DNA of 64,000 nt from Polyodon spathula (GCF_017654505.1 NC_054541.1:44826486-44890485), one strand, 5' to 3'. Counted from the stretch's first letter, positions 1 to 28,001 are shown. Numbers and translations: made by a program. Notes: a model not told the origin generated them from the letters alone.

Positions 1-780
1 ACATTACTCAAGTCTCCAGAGCTTAAATTAGTACTGCATAGCACAGAACACTAAGGTATGTATTCATGAAACGTAGCGCTGAAGATGGCTGGTTCTGTAT
101 TACAAAGGGAGAATAGGTCAATGCAATGGTATGAGCCATTAGAATGGCACATTAAGAATTTGACATGACAGTGGCACCAGTGGTACTACAGTGACATATC
201 AGTGCCAATATGCATATAAATATATATACACACACACATACAGACTAAACCTGTCATTATACCTACTGTATTTATATCTGCCACCCTCTAGATCAATTGA
301 ATAGACCTCAGAGTCTGTTATAGAATCTTTTAGTTTTTTAGAATGGTAAAGTAATTAGGTAAAACACATATCACAATCTTTTTTTTGTGTGTGTTTTTGC
401 CCAATCAGAAGCTGCACTCCTTTTAAATTACTGCTCCATTTTTCTATTGCAGTCTTTGTCTTTAGTTGATACAGTATCTGTCTTTAAAGTATGTGCAGCA
501 TTTGGTGAACTGCATTTTATAGTACTGCCTTTAATCGTAGAAGGCCAGCTGACCAAGCCTTTGTAGGGAAAGTTGCTTTCATAGACAAATGTGTTTCAAA
601 AAGTGTTCCAGGGGAGCGCAACCCAAAATCCTGTGTACGGATTATATTCTACAGGGATAATTAATTAGGCAAGAAGCAAGTGTTATTTAATTAGGATTAT
701 GTGATCAAAAATCATGTTCTGATTGATCGAAAAAGTGGTTAGAATTACTGCTGCACAGCCAAATAAATCTATTCACTAAT

Positions 781-804
781 GTTTAGACTAGAAGTCTTTT
801 TCAA
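781..804 (-). repeat. Hammerhead-like hairpin motif, copy 1 (degenerate)
   Basis: Read on the minus strand, this carries GACTTCTAGTC, which folds as a short stem (GACT/AGTC) around a TCT loop, followed by an AAAC tract. The same motif occurs near 13.4 kb, so it belongs to a dispersed repeat. In this copy the G of the expected GAAA box is replaced by T. Confidence 0.35.
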
Positions 805-1785
805 AGTTCAGCTGAGTTTGAATTCATATACTTCTATCACTGGGTGAACTCTACCCGGGCCCCAAGTCATAAAGAATCTCTTAATTGTTCCATAAAACTT
901 GCAGAGGTGAGAATGGTGCTACATACAAAAGAATGTCTCATTAGATAAAATGTCAAGTTTATGATGTTATTATTAAAATCCAAGAAACAACTTATTATAA
1001 CTGAATCATGTTAATGGCCCCTAGGTTAGCTCAGGTTGCTCTCCTCTGAATTAGACCCATTAAAATATGATACAATGTGTATGAAAAAGTCCTGTAGTTT
1101 AATACTGACTAGTTCTGTAAAACATTCTAGTTGCAGTGATCATTGTGTGCTAGACAATTGACAGCGGCGACAGTTGCACCTAACGAATGAGAGTAAATGT
1201 GCTTCTAGTTAAGGATAAAAACCTGGATAACCACAAACTGCACAAGCAGGTATTGTGGGTGCACCAATGCAATGGGCAGCAATATTCAAAAATCCATACT
1301 TAGAAGCAGCACTTTCTCAATGCTTTTTCAAAGGGAGAATTCATTAACTTAGCATACTTTTGAATATGGCTGTATGAGTGCTATTGCACACATTCAGTTT
1401 GGTTAGGAGAGGATTGTCTGCAACATTTTTGTACAACATCTTTGTACAGTATGTATCTGATAAATGCATTAAAATGCAACCCATCAACCCATTACTTTTC
1501 TGTAAAAAGTTATATTTTTTGCGTTCAATTATTTTTGTTTTGATATATAAATGTGAGCTGATAACACCTGCTATGCTAATTGGATTGAGCTGAGGTCTTA
1601 AATCTTAAAATAGATTATTTTGCAGAGCTTGTCTTTCTGCTACACCAATCAACATCTCCCTTATGACAGGAACATTTTCTAATTAGCATACTGAAAGGAA
1701 TGAAAGATTGGTTACAGACTCAGCTTTACATGTTCACAGTCTTTCTGAAAATCTTTCTTTTTTTCTTTGAGACAAACTCAGTCCT

Positions 1786-1835
1786 CACCTGGACATTCAG
1801 TCTGGGTCTCTCTCAAACAAAGACTGCAGGTTGTG
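1786..1835 (+). repeat. Fragment of a dispersed repeat shared with 14.3 kb
   Basis: The stretch containing TGGGTCTCTCTCAAACAAAG is nearly repeated in inverse orientation around 14296-14340 inside a DYRK4 intron. Two diverged copies about 12.5 kb apart point to an old interspersed repeat, class unknown. Confidence 0.35.
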
Positions 1836-2310
1836 GAAGCTTTGCTGAATCTGTTGTATTATGATTGGGTGCAACTCAGTCAGCGGGTCGAACACCACTT
1901 TCAAATTCCAATGCACAGGGTGGCAGTATAGGCTGATGTTAAGGACAGGCTACAATCCCATCTGCAACCACATGTTACATAAAAGTCAAAGATTGCAAAG
2001 TTTGTATACTGCAATCTGCAATTCTGATCTCTCAGCAAATGGAATTTTCTTTAGAATAATGTTATTTGGTTTGTTCTGATCTATGATGTTGTATGATTTT
2101 TAAAGTGATACTGCAAACGCTGCAGTGGTATCATGTTGTATACAGGTAGGCTGGTCAGTGCAGAGAGTCTTTTTATATTTTTTTTAGTGGCTCACAAATC
2201 CCCTCATCTCTCTAGCTGTGAGGGCAAAAATAGAACATACAGTAACATCTCATGGCTTCCTGCTGTATAAAACATTAATACTGTGTGGAAAGCATAACTG
2301 CATTAGACAC

Positions 2311-2329
2311 ATTATTATTATTATTATTA

Positions 2330-2365
<36 letters not shown>
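2311..2365. repeat. (ATT)n microsatellite
   Basis: A run of ATT triplets with one interruption (TATTTATTAT). It has no coding potential. Confidence 0.95.
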
Positions 2366-2484
2366 GTGTAGCTCAAGAGCATTTTGTGGGTATTTGATGG
2401 GGACCATCACTATAGAAGATGGAGTTTGCAGCGTCAGTATTTATTGAAAGAATGCCTTGAAGTTACAATACCTGTCCCTTGCAG

Positions 2485-2682
2485 AGGGAAGCACAGCAGC
2501 ACCTTATCTCTCAAAGGATACACGGGGTGTCTCCCAAGGTCCGGTTGATTAACTCTTCCTTTGCAAAACTGCGGATGCACATCAGTAAACTGCCTTCTGT
2601 GCCGTTTGAGCTTTCCAGCGCTCTTCACACAGAGAAAGGGAATCTACCAAGTCTGTCAAGTCTGCCAAGGAAGAAACAGTAA
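2485..2682 (+). other. Unassigned reading frame, possible terminal exon
   Basis: I do not recognise this product. A good 3' splice site (tgtcccttgcag, AG at 2483-2484) is followed by 65 codons and a TAA at 2680-2682. The peptide is basic and Ser/Leu-rich and contains VRLINSSFAKLRMHISKLPS. The stretch is more GC-rich than its surroundings, and the frame is open back to a TGA at 2458. No upstream exon, poly(A) signal or homologue could be identified, so it may be a chance frame or a repeat fragment. Confidence 0.15.
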
Positions 2683-3139
2683 AATTTGGTATCAGGGAAG
2701 TCATCCATTACGGCTGTCAAAACTCCTCACGCCATTACAGTAAGTGGAGAAACCCGCAAGCACAAAAAGAAAGGGGGATGTTCATCAAACTAGGAGTTTC
2801 TGTGTGGTGGTTTCTGGACTCGTTTGAGAAGTGTTTGGGTGTAGAGTCTGCATCATGGACCAGCAGCGTGATGTGACAACAGGGGACCTCGCCATTCTGC
2901 TGTGGTTTCTGCTTCCTGAACAGCTGCAGGAGGCACCTTAGGGTTAACACAAGAGTAAAACCTGAGGTAATGTGCTAACAAGAGACAATGGAGGCAATGG
3001 CTTGTACAGTACGTGGGGGCAAGTCATTAATTAGAAAGTAAAGGGAGAAGGAAATGAACTATAGATAGCTGAAAGAGGGGAGGGAGAAAGGGACAATTTT
3101 AAAAGTAAATTGACATGGTTGTATTGCATACTTGACTTG

Positions 3140-3225
3140 TTTTATTTTCCACTTTTCCTCCTTCGACCATACTTTTACTGCTTTACCATACCTCCCCACG
3201 CTTTACACTTAGCTGTGCTATAACT
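3140..3225 (-). repeat. Dispersed 'taaagc-atggtaaa' repeat, copy on minus strand
   Basis: On the minus strand this reads as a chain of short motifs of the form taaagcgtggggaggtatgg and taaagcagtaaaagtatgg. The same motif chain occurs on the plus strand near 37.0, 38.0 and 54.8 kb. The family is not one I can name. Confidence 0.4.
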
Positions 3226-3682
3226 AGACACATGAATCTGCCCAGTTATCCCTCTTCTCATATACTGCAAAAATATACCCTCCGCTTCTCCCAAAGGAAT
3301 ATATAGTGTAACTTGTTTGCAGTTGGACAGCAAAGAAACGTCTGAATCAGTCTACTCCTGTTTACTGTGATTTACCTCAATAAGCCATAGCAAAATGAAA
3401 GTAAAACAAAAAGTGGGTCATTATTGGTTGATTCAGAGAATGTCTGTTACTGTATGCAATGGTGAAATCCATGAGTAAAACCAAAGTAAATGTAAGACGT
3501 TACTGCTCGAAAGATGTACAAGAAGACAGGAACAAGTATTACATAGGAGGTGTTACTTGATTGGATACTAAACCATTCAGTTTTATCAATTCAATTTAGA
3601 AATTGTGGTATATAAATGTAAGCGCAATAAGGAGTAGAGAGCTAAAAGCTTAACAAATGTAAAAATCCCTTAAAAAAAAAAA

Positions 3683-3792
<110 letters not shown>

Positions 3793-5913
3793 CATTGTAT
3801 ATTGGCACAGTAATTGTGCAGTTTATCATGCACATCACATGCTTGTAATATAAATTTACCATCATTTACCATACTTGTGTGATTTAATATAGTATACCAC
3901 AGAACTTTTATAAAAGGTGATTGACAGAATGTGACTTGTTATACCGTCTTGCAAGGTTTGAAATTGCTGGCTGTGAGCATCCAAGACGGTGAGCCACAGT
4001 GCGCTACCCTAGTCCAGCCTCCAACATGTCGATTGCACGAAGGCGCTGCTCTCTTGAAAAACGTGGCATATTGTTTTGTTTTTTTCTGTGATTTTATTTA
4101 TTGCTTTTATTCAAGCTTGCAATTCAGCAGCTGAAATCACTCCATATCCAGTGTCCAATCAACTTTCTCACTAATTAGGTGATTAAGTGCATATGCTTTA
4201 GTCATAGTCACTCAAGCATGTCATGGTCAAAGAGGAATGATCGAGTTATTAAAAAGAAACTGAAATTTTTTTTGTCAATGTCCATCATTTATATACCTTT
4301 TTTTTCTGGAAATAAATGTTTTGTAATAGTGATAAGTTTCTTTTGGTGCTCGGTATACGTTATTATTTTCAATACAGATGAAAAGATTGAAAATAAAAAG
4401 GCACTGGGACAACCATAGCAGAAACATTATCAGACCACATCATAGCCAGTAGGTATATGCAGTATATGATTATTTTGAGGTAAGAGCAATTTAAGAACAT
4501 CAGTAGTTTTCAGGTAACTCGATTCTGTTACACTTTATTGCTTAAAGGACTCAATCGTTTATGTCATTAGAGAGATTAGTGTTCTAAACCAGTGTGGGGA
4601 ATTCTCTGTAGATCAGATGTTTGAAGCTGACTGTGATGAGCATTTTGCTTTATTAGTAGCCTCCTATGCTTTGATTCAGTCAGCATAAGATAGAAGTGCA
4701 GGGGTTAATAATCATATTCTTGCCTTAACAGCTTTGTATTCTGTGTCATCAACACATTCCTTAATATCAAGTGTAGACTAGGCATTGCCATCACTATTTC
4801 TCAAGGTCTTTTAAATGTCAGTAATCCACTGTTTCAAGTGCTCAATTTTACAAAGGCAAATACACATTTTTCCGACAAGAATACTGCTACGTTAAAGGTA
4901 TAAAACAACAAGAACAGAGTTATTTACTCCAAATCGTTGTTTTTTAAGAAAGGGAAAAAAGTTACCAAAACAGAAATAAACAGCTTGGACTTTTATTGCT
5001 GGAGTCCGTGAACAGTCTTTAGTTGTTTTTATTATTTTAGAACTGTAATAGGTGTTTGTTTTTCTTTCAGAAAAATACAATGCTGATGACAATTTGGATT
5101 AAACAGCTTCGAGAGTGTAGCCCTTGTATTTAATACTGCAGTACCGTTACAGCTTGGAGGGTTTTATCACACAGACATCAGTGACCACTGTCCTGTGCAT
5201 CTTAACAGTTTACACAGTAGGCTTTCACAAAGAGCGCACACCAAATAGGGCGGTGTCGACATCTACAAAGCACTGTGATGAATAAGAGTTGAAATGTTTA
5301 GGTCTATAGTATTACAATAGAACCCATTATGTGCCCAGCATTCTGCATTGCTTAGGTTGATTTAAACCGTAACCACCTGTGCCAAGGTAGCATAATATGC
5401 TGAACAACGGCTCTAATGGGATTAGTGGAGTGCTGCACTATTTTTAATACTGTACATACTTTTTTTTCATCTGAATGAAAACCCTCATTTGCTTTTTTGT
5501 GTACCTTTCTCTTATTATGTCTCTGTCATTTCTGTGAATTACTGGCTTTATGAAACTAACTTTGAAAGTAACAACGTGGCATCACCAATACTTTACCGTA
5601 AAAAGAATCCACACAAACTGCCAAACTTTGTCATTTATAAAGGAAAAATTATATCCTTTTCTCCCCAAAACCTTTTATTAAAAATTGTTTAGCAGCCACT
5701 ACAAACACCAATATCATCCAACGCACCTCATTTCAGACTCACTAAAGATGGTGTAATACAAACACAGTAGCTGTTTGTCTGTGATGTGCAGTCTGTTACA
5801 TTATTTATTCATGTAAAAAAAAACATAATCCCTCCCTCAGGTTTCTCTTCAATGCAATGTTTCTTTATTAAGCTGCAACTGCAGCACTGGAATGGTAACA
5901 CGGTGACATGTTC

Positions 5914-5923
5914 ATTGCGCAAT
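5914..5923. promoter_or_regulatory. Perfect C/EBP-type palindrome
   Basis: ATTGCGCAAT is an exact consensus site for C/EBP bZIP dimers. It lies about 220 bp upstream of the candidate mini-gene start at 6145. A single site of this length can occur by chance, so function is inferred only from position. Confidence 0.3.
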
Positions 5924-6100
5924 AATGACACAAACCAACATTGATGGAACAATCAAATAGCAGTGTTGCAAGTTTCATCCGTGGTTGTAGTATAACTGTA
6001 TGACTACAATCACACGTATAATTTCAAGGATGAGGGAATATTTCCATGGTTTGGGTTGGATTTGTGCTGAAGCTGCAGAATAAGTGAATGTCTATCTGTG

Positions 6101-6130
6101 CTCCGATTGGCTGAAGCAACACTATAAACA
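6101..6130 (+). promoter_or_regulatory. Inverted CCAAT box plus TATA box
   Basis: CGATTGGCTG (an inverted CCAAT box) is followed about 20 bp later by TATAAA at 6123-6128. The pair sits just upstream of the ATG at 6145. The spacing is awkward: a TATA box here predicts initiation near 6153-6160, slightly downstream of that ATG. An initiator-like TCACATT lies at 6158-6164. Either the ATG at 6187 is used, or the start site lies elsewhere, or the boxes are fortuitous. Confidence 0.3.
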
Positions 6131-6144
6131 CTACCAGCGCCACG

Positions 6145-6885
6145 ATGCCTTACCAGTTCACATTCATTGTGTTGCTATTGCTAGAAATGTTGTATGCTAA
6201 TGGTTCTTCTGGGGTTACTGCAGGTTAGTACACAGGTAGTATAATTGTATCCCAGTAGCACACACACACAAATGTCTGTTTGTTTACAGTGGCAGAGGAA
6301 GAGGTTAACATGCCTTCTGTTTACACTATTTAACATACAAGGTGGGTGCTTTGAAAAGCTTTATGGATAATCACCCAATTATATTGTTCTTACAGCCATC
6401 TCTATTCAGTTAGGCAACGTCATCGGTTATGAGCATCTGCAATAACACTTGGAAGGTTCCTCTACATTATTATGTAAACATTATTAATGCTGGTCAGGAC
6501 ACCAGCATATACAGTACTCAGTGTATACAGCTGTAACTCTTTTGCAAAATCACTGTCCATGTTTTTTTTGCACAGACCCTTTTATTTTGTATGTACCCAT
6601 AAAAAGAAGAGTTTTTCTTTTTTTTTTTTTAATGTATTTTTTACAGTTTCCTGGTAGAAAATCAGTTACAATACATGTGCATTTTATCTAATTTCCATCC
6701 ATACTATGAGATGAAAATGATAGGAAGACACTGTCATCTGTGGGGCAGGATTCACGATAGAGATCCTCTGTGTTGTATATTCTGACAGCACTTGTCAAAT
6801 AAGGGTGGAATATATTGACACTAATGCTTCCTAGGAAACTTCTCTAGCCTAACAAGGAGACACAGCTTTGATATAAGGATTTGTT

Positions 6886-6959
<74 letters not shown>

Positions 6960-7170
6960 AAATGATATTACTGTACCTTTTTACAGCCTTATTTATTGCG
7001 ACTAGTTATTGTAAACATGTACACAAATATCTGTGCAATGTTGATTCATGTATTTTTTTTTCCTTTCCTTTGCCGTTTTAGGATGCCTGCAATCATTGCG
7101 AGAAGTTTTGATGTTCCCATATGGAGTGATTATTATTTTTTTCTCTATATCTGTCTTTACCTGGCTTTGA
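6145..7170 (+). CDS. Speculative two-exon mini-gene: secreted or GPI-type peptide
   Basis: I do not recognise this gene; it is a prediction by eye. Exon 1 (6145-6223) encodes a signal-peptide-like start: MPYQF, then a hydrophobic core FIVLLLLEMLY, then ANGSSGVTA with an N-glycosylation sequon (NGS). It ends in phase 1 at a gttagt donor. Exon 2 (7082-7170) follows a strong polypyrimidine tract and TTTTAG. It restores the phase and encodes about 28 residues ending in a hydrophobic tail (YGVIIIFFSISVFTWL) and a TGA. The product would be 55 aa with no charged residue after the tail, the layout of a tiny GPI-anchored or membrane peptide such as CD52-type proteins; I claim no homology. AATAAA lies at 7627-7632. 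TATA, CCAAT and C/EBP motifs lie upstream, but the TATA spacing fits poorly. Chance assembly is quite possible. Confidence 0.22.
6889..6954. repeat. (TA)n microsatellite
   Basis: A perfect TA tract of about 66 bp, inside the intron of the speculative mini-gene. Confidence 0.95.
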
Positions 7171-7626
7171 ACTTGCCTTGAGCCTGTCTGGAGAATTCTA
7201 ACTTCAAACATTGAACACACTTTTCAAACCATGTGACAAGATGATCTTTCCACTCTTATATTAGTAGATGGGTCCAGACAAGTTGAAGGATACGTTTTCA
7301 TGTGAACAGACAGTCCTAGGTAGTTAGAAATGTCCTGAGAGGATATAGAGAAAAATGATAAGAACTCAATATTGGCTCAACAGAGCCCAGAACCACTGAA
7401 CATAATTGCAAACATAGTAAGAAAGCTAAATAACATTTGTAGCTACTTACTCTTTAATGAAGAATTTACTGAAGTGGTAGCAGTCCTTTCAGACATCTAA
7501 ATGATTGAGGGCTTTAAACCACAGGGTGCCAGTATTTATGGGCACTGTTGTTTTACTAAATGGTGATTGTGTGTAATGCCTGCCTGTCAGGAGTGTGATA
7601 TTTGGGATAGCTTTCCATGTATTTTA

Positions 7627-7632
7627 AATAAA
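7627..7632 (+). terminator. Poly(A) signal AATAAA
   Basis: Canonical hexamer about 460 bp after the stop of the speculative mini-gene. It immediately precedes the MITE-like repeat at 7640. Relevance depends on that gene being real. Confidence 0.25.
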
Positions 7633-7639
7633 ACACAAT

Positions 7640-7851
7640 GGGCCCATTTCACAAAACTTCAGGGCCTGTTTTAAGGAATGTTTTATCATAGCCCATTCTG
7701 ATTAAACACATGACGTTTGCAGATCACAAAACTTTTTACAACTGTTTAAGGGAAGGTTCTGAGTTTATTCTCAGTTTTACCTAAGACTAAATACACATCA
7801 AAAAACATTCCTAAAACAGTACTTTGTGTTTTTGGAATAGGGACAAATGGG
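7640..7851. mobile_element. MITE-like element with inverted termini
   Basis: The left end (GGGCCCATTTCACAAA, then CTGTTTTAAGGAATGTTTT) is mirrored at the right by AAAACATTCCTAAAACAG and ACTTTGTG, so the termini are imperfect inverted repeats about 35 bp or longer. The element is about 210 bp with no coding capacity. A similar outer terminus occurs at 19548 and 51364, suggesting one family; PIF/Harbinger-like is a guess. Confidence 0.5.
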
Positions 7852-8363
7852 AACATTTTCCAGAAATGTCCTCTTTAATTAAAGAAAATATATAAATAAA
7901 TAAATAAAAAAGATCCTGGTATTCTCCTAGATGAAATGTAAATAAGTGTTTGATAGTGTATGTAAATGTGCATACAGGAGTTAGACAACATTCATTGTAA
8001 ACACATGTCATAACACTGCCAAGATAGTGTTGAGGAGAGCAGGGACTGCCAGGGAGGCACTGATTCAATGTTAAAAAAAAAGAAAATGTGTGGAATGATT
8101 TGCAGCGAACATTATCTGTGTGGGGGGTATTGTTCAGGATGAATCATTTACAGCTCTGGTCAGAGAACAGGTCTGTTGCTAGGAAGCTTTGGACCATATT
8201 TTCAAAGTGTTTACTCCTATAGAATGAAGGCAATTCCAAATTAATGTTACACATTGAGAAACGCAAATTGGGAGTGCTTAAGAAATCTTGAATTATATTA
8301 CTTCGTTTGGTGCTAGTTTTGAGAAGAAAAAAACAATAAACAATTTAAAATATGTCCCTGTTG
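7852..8363. other. Intergenic spacer
   Basis: AT-rich sequence with an A-rich tract around 7880-7905 and no recognised gene or element. Confidence 0.6.

Positions 8364-8431
<68 letters not shown>
8364..8431. repeat. (ATT)n microsatellite
   Basis: A pure ATT run of about 68 bp. It creates a poly-Tyr shadow frame. Confidence 0.95.
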
Positions 8432-8433
<2 letters not shown>

Positions 8434-8823
8434 CATGTTTTTTCCAAGAACTCCAAGGGCTTTTATTGTGACTAAAAAATTTAGACTGTAAAAAGTTTAA
8501 TATCAACAGTAGCAATGAACTTCAAATTGCGCCTGTTAAGAGCGATAAAGGAGGTGCACTACCAACTCTTTTACAGTTACCTTCAAGCCCACTAAATCAA
8601 TACATTTTCAGATAACAAGCACCGGGCCCTGATTAGGTGTACACCTCTGCATATAGCGAAGGGGTATGAACACTAAACACGAGATAGACTCGCTTGAACA
8701 GTCTTTTTTTATGCAGCCGCCTCGTCTTTCTATCGTGTCAACGAACATAGAAAGACAACGTTACAATATTGCCTCTTAAGAAAGAGATCACACAGCAGAC
8801 AATAAGGGGACAGCAAGACATCT

Positions 8824-8892
8824 ATGGTCGGGAGCCCCAGAAGTCAGCTACTGGATTTTGAAGAAGAGTCAGAGAACGTCAAGGTGAAATGA
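8824..8892 (+). promoter_or_regulatory. Upstream ORF or alternative first exon of DYRK4
   Basis: An ATG in weak context (T at -3, G at +4) opens 22 codons beginning MVGSPRSQLLDF and ending in TGA. After codon 20 (AAG at 8881-8883) there is a possible GT donor (gtgaaa). Splicing there would join in phase 0 to the exon at 11823, exactly as the exon at 9242 does. It is therefore either an upstream ORF in the DYRK4 leader or an alternative N-terminal exon. No transcript start could be placed. Confidence 0.3.
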
Positions 8893-9241
8893 CAGGAGCT
8901 TGGTCCTTCGCATTAATCTACTGCTGACTGTCGCGTTTTTAGCACAAAGTCCAGTTACACTAACTGTCTGTACAGCTACACAGTGCCCGCGGTAAACCGG
9001 ACAACCTGAGCTTGAAATACTTCCAGTCCTGGCATGTATTCATCCGTCTTCTGTGAACTTACTTGCAGAGCAGGAAAAACAAATTGCAGTCACCAGTGTA
9101 AGCGAATGAATCCACTGTGATGAGGCATTTATGGTGACTGTTTATTACTTGGAATTTTTTTATTCCGGGACTTTGAGAAGACTTTGAAACTGATTCGTGG
9201 TGGAGTGATCCAGAATCCCCCCACCCCGACTAGCTAACGGC

Positions 9242-24620
<15,379 letters not shown>

Positions 24621-24694
24621 CTGCAGGCTGAGAAGGGCTAAGGGCTTCTCTATAGGCAGCAGCTTTATTTTTCAGTTTTACATTAAGAGACATG

Positions 24695-24700
24695 AATAAA
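24695..24700 (+). terminator. DYRK4 poly(A) signal AATAAA
   Basis: Canonical hexamer 75 bp downstream of the DYRK4 stop codon, which implies a very short 3' UTR. Confidence 0.75.
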
Positions 24701-24961
24701 TTATTCTCTAATTCTTGTAAGACTGAAAGATGTCTGGAACTTTGTTGCCTGTGGACACCAAAGCAAGCTCCAGTGTGCAATATCTTCTTTTTTGCTTAAC
24801 ATTGTTTTTATTGTTTTTTGTTTACTTGAAATTATTACAGAATTTTTCAACAAATCAGGAGTTCTTCGTCATTATGAATGAGCAATATTCGAAACAACAA
24901 GCGGCTGGGCCAAAACTCTAATGCCAGTTTCTATGGATTGGAATCAATTAATTTATTTATG

Positions 24962-25038
<77 letters not shown>

Positions 25039-27800
25039 TAGTGGTATGAAATGACTCTTGCGAGATGCACTGTGCAGGTGTGTGTATTATGTGTACAATG
25101 CAAGTATAATACACACATCTGCAGACATAGCTTAAAAACACGTTTTACTGTGATTTCCTCCTTTTCTACAATGAAGTCAGGATTGTGTACAATGAAGTTA
25201 TGAGGCCTGATTGCTAAGCAGAGAAACATTATAGCTAAAAAATCCCCACAGTAACACTGGTGATCGCATTGGCCTAAACATGGGTCTACTTCACTTTGTT
25301 TCTTATAATTTCAAACGGGGTAAAAAAGGCCCCACCATTCTGAGATGTCTGTATAGATGTTAAATGTCTAGATGTCGGGAAGCCAGTAGCACAATAGATG
25401 TAAAGAATTCTGCATTCAGAGGTTCACAGGTAATTGCAAGGACATGGTGTTTTTGGGTACTTTCCAGATGATTAATGATCAATGATACTTGATAAGAAAT
25501 ATAAGAAATACAGGAGACAGAAACTTAATTAAAGAGTTTTCTATAATACTGAAGAACATGCTGGAGGTTAGGGTTAAAGGTGAATAGCTTTGGTAATTTG
25601 TTGAGGAGAGAGCAGAGATGGTTAAAAGGGGTCTGACAACAAGTTTAAGTTTAAGTAATTTTTTTTTAAGATCATCACTTCCCCAGCATTCTGAAAATGA
25701 CTGTAACAAAGTAGTCAAAGTACTTCCTGTCAAATGCAGTTCAATACACTTTTGCAGCAATAACACATGCTCGAAGGGATTTAAGTGTGTCACAACAAAG
25801 ACACAGGCTAGTGTGTCTTAAAAAAAACCTAATACAAGTTTCAACTACAGATAAGACTTCAGAAAACTGGTAACACTCCTGCATGTCCCTCTTTATTACA
25901 AGATGCTAAACTAAGATCATAGCTTCTTTCTGGAGATTAGAAGACCCATGAAGAATAACGGAAAGTGTTAACCTTGGCATTCTGGCTAAAGTGCAATACA
26001 GCACTCACATTGAACAGGAACTAGAAATACACTGAATCAAAATGTTACTTGTGCATACAGTATAGCCTCAGGAGTATAATTCATACTGCACTATTGTCTA
26101 GTACTGTACTTAAAGGGAGTTTACTCACTTTTCTGTATTTTTTTTTGCAGATCACTTAGATTTAGATTTTAGATTTAAATTACCATAATTTACTTGATCA
26201 GAGATTATGTTATATCGTCTGAAGAATTAAGATAACAAGCATACTACTGCTGTCAATATTGTTATTAATGGAATTATTATTATACTAAACTATAATAGTA
26301 AATATCTGACACATCTGAACATCCCACAAAAGCAACTAACCAAAAAATATTCAACACAAGAAGGGGTGGGGTGGGCAGTGATAATGATGCTAGAGCTCAT
26401 AAGAGGTAGGAAATTAGATTTTAAAATATTAGTCATCACTCCTTTGAAGGTAACTTTTCACTTTATTTTTTAAATGAAAAGAAAAAGGCGATAGTAATAA
26501 CTGTACAGATGTTGGAATTATATTATTGTTCTCAATGAAAATATTTTGATGATAGTTTGTGGCTTGAAGTATTAGAATATGCAAACTAAAATAAATATAC
26601 AGTGGTATTTAATTGTTGCTCTCTAAGATGTGCAAATAGTGAATTGTAAACGTTTATATTCAAATACAAGGAATTTGCCATCGAATGCATTACACCAAGA
26701 AAAAAAAATCTGTTAAAAAAATCGAAAAAGATTATTTATTTATTTTATTTTTTTTAAAGATCAAGGTCTTAGTTGGATCTTCTACATACCTAGTTCATTA
26801 TGCCATACCCCAACTTTCAGATCAACCATGTGTTTCAGATCTACGACATTTGTTTTTATTTTTTATCTCAATATACTTGCTGTATTTCTTTATTAAAAGG
26901 CCTATATAATTATCATGTAACTACAAAATTGGTCGTTTTTCACTGGTATTCAAACTCTGCATTCACTTTCATTATATTTCAAATCATGTTAGCCGAAGAG
27001 GGCATGGTACAGTTCCCGCAAACAAACATTACAAATGCACAATCACTATTCTCTGGCATTGGTCATTAATAAATGATACATTTAATTTTGATAACACATA
27101 TTAACCTAATGTAATACTTCACCAATTCATTCCTCGAAAGGTATGTATGTGTACTCCCCTAAAGAATTTGTAAGAACTGCTACCCATGGCCGCCAGTATT
27201 CACAATCATGGACTATTATTCTGTTTGTGAAAAACCATTTTGTTTTCCCTCTCACACATTAAAAATCGAAATGTGTGAGATGACTACAGTACCTTAACTG
27301 TACAGTTCTTAACCCTACACTGGTATTTCTGCAATGTTATTCTTCGTGTGAATTGTTTTTAATTATGACGATCACAGGTTGGTTATATCGGGAAATCCTA
27401 TGTATCTACCTATTTACAATAGCATCTGGTCACATGGGTGATCGGAGAGAACTTTTTTTTTTTTCTCTTTACCAGCTTGGACATTTTTAATTTTGTCTGT
27501 CTCATGTATTCTTTTTAATTCAATTGGCTGTTCACAGCCACATTTCATACAAAACCTCAAGCAGACATTGAGCTGTTTTGAGACACTGAAGATACTATCG
27601 CTGTAATTATTGTAACTCGTCATTATTGTTATTACTGTATAATTAGCTACTGCTAATATCGCATAATAAACCATTTCAGCAGGAAATTTCACCTTTTATT
27701 TCAGTGTGATTTAATTTCCAGCGCAAAACCTAACACGCTCTTCATTTTAACCCTTTTGTGACAATTAACATTCTTGAAACTAGTTACTGTGCTGTACGTA
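24701..27800. other. DYRK4-NDUFA9 intergenic spacer
   Basis: An AT-rich spacer with one long AT microsatellite (24966-25034) and several A/T homopolymers. In human AKAP3 lies in this interval; no AKAP3-like coding sequence was seen. Confidence 0.6.
24966..25034. repeat. (AT)n microsatellite
   Basis: A perfect AT dinucleotide run about 270 bp past the DYRK4 poly(A) signal. Confidence 0.95.
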
Positions 27801-28001
27801 CTATGTCTGATATAGATATCGACGTTGTCCGCATTGTATATTTCATATCCCTCGTCCTGCATTACTGGTGAATCATGAGTTCCACAGCCAGCCGTCATTC
27901 TTCATGACACTTGGCTTGCGCTTTTTGGGTCTGTTTTGCGTTTGTCTCTGTGTGAGCGCCGTAGTTCACATTTTGCAGAGGATTGTAGGACAGACTGGGA
28001 G

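Noticed and set aside
24953..25141. Reading frames across AT microsatellites (also near 3.7, 8.4, 54.2 kb)
   Set aside because: Ile/Tyr and His/Thr runs come from dinucleotide or ATT repeats.
24701..27800. Search for AKAP3 between DYRK4 and NDUFA9
   Set aside because: No long coding exon is present in this 3.1-kb interval.
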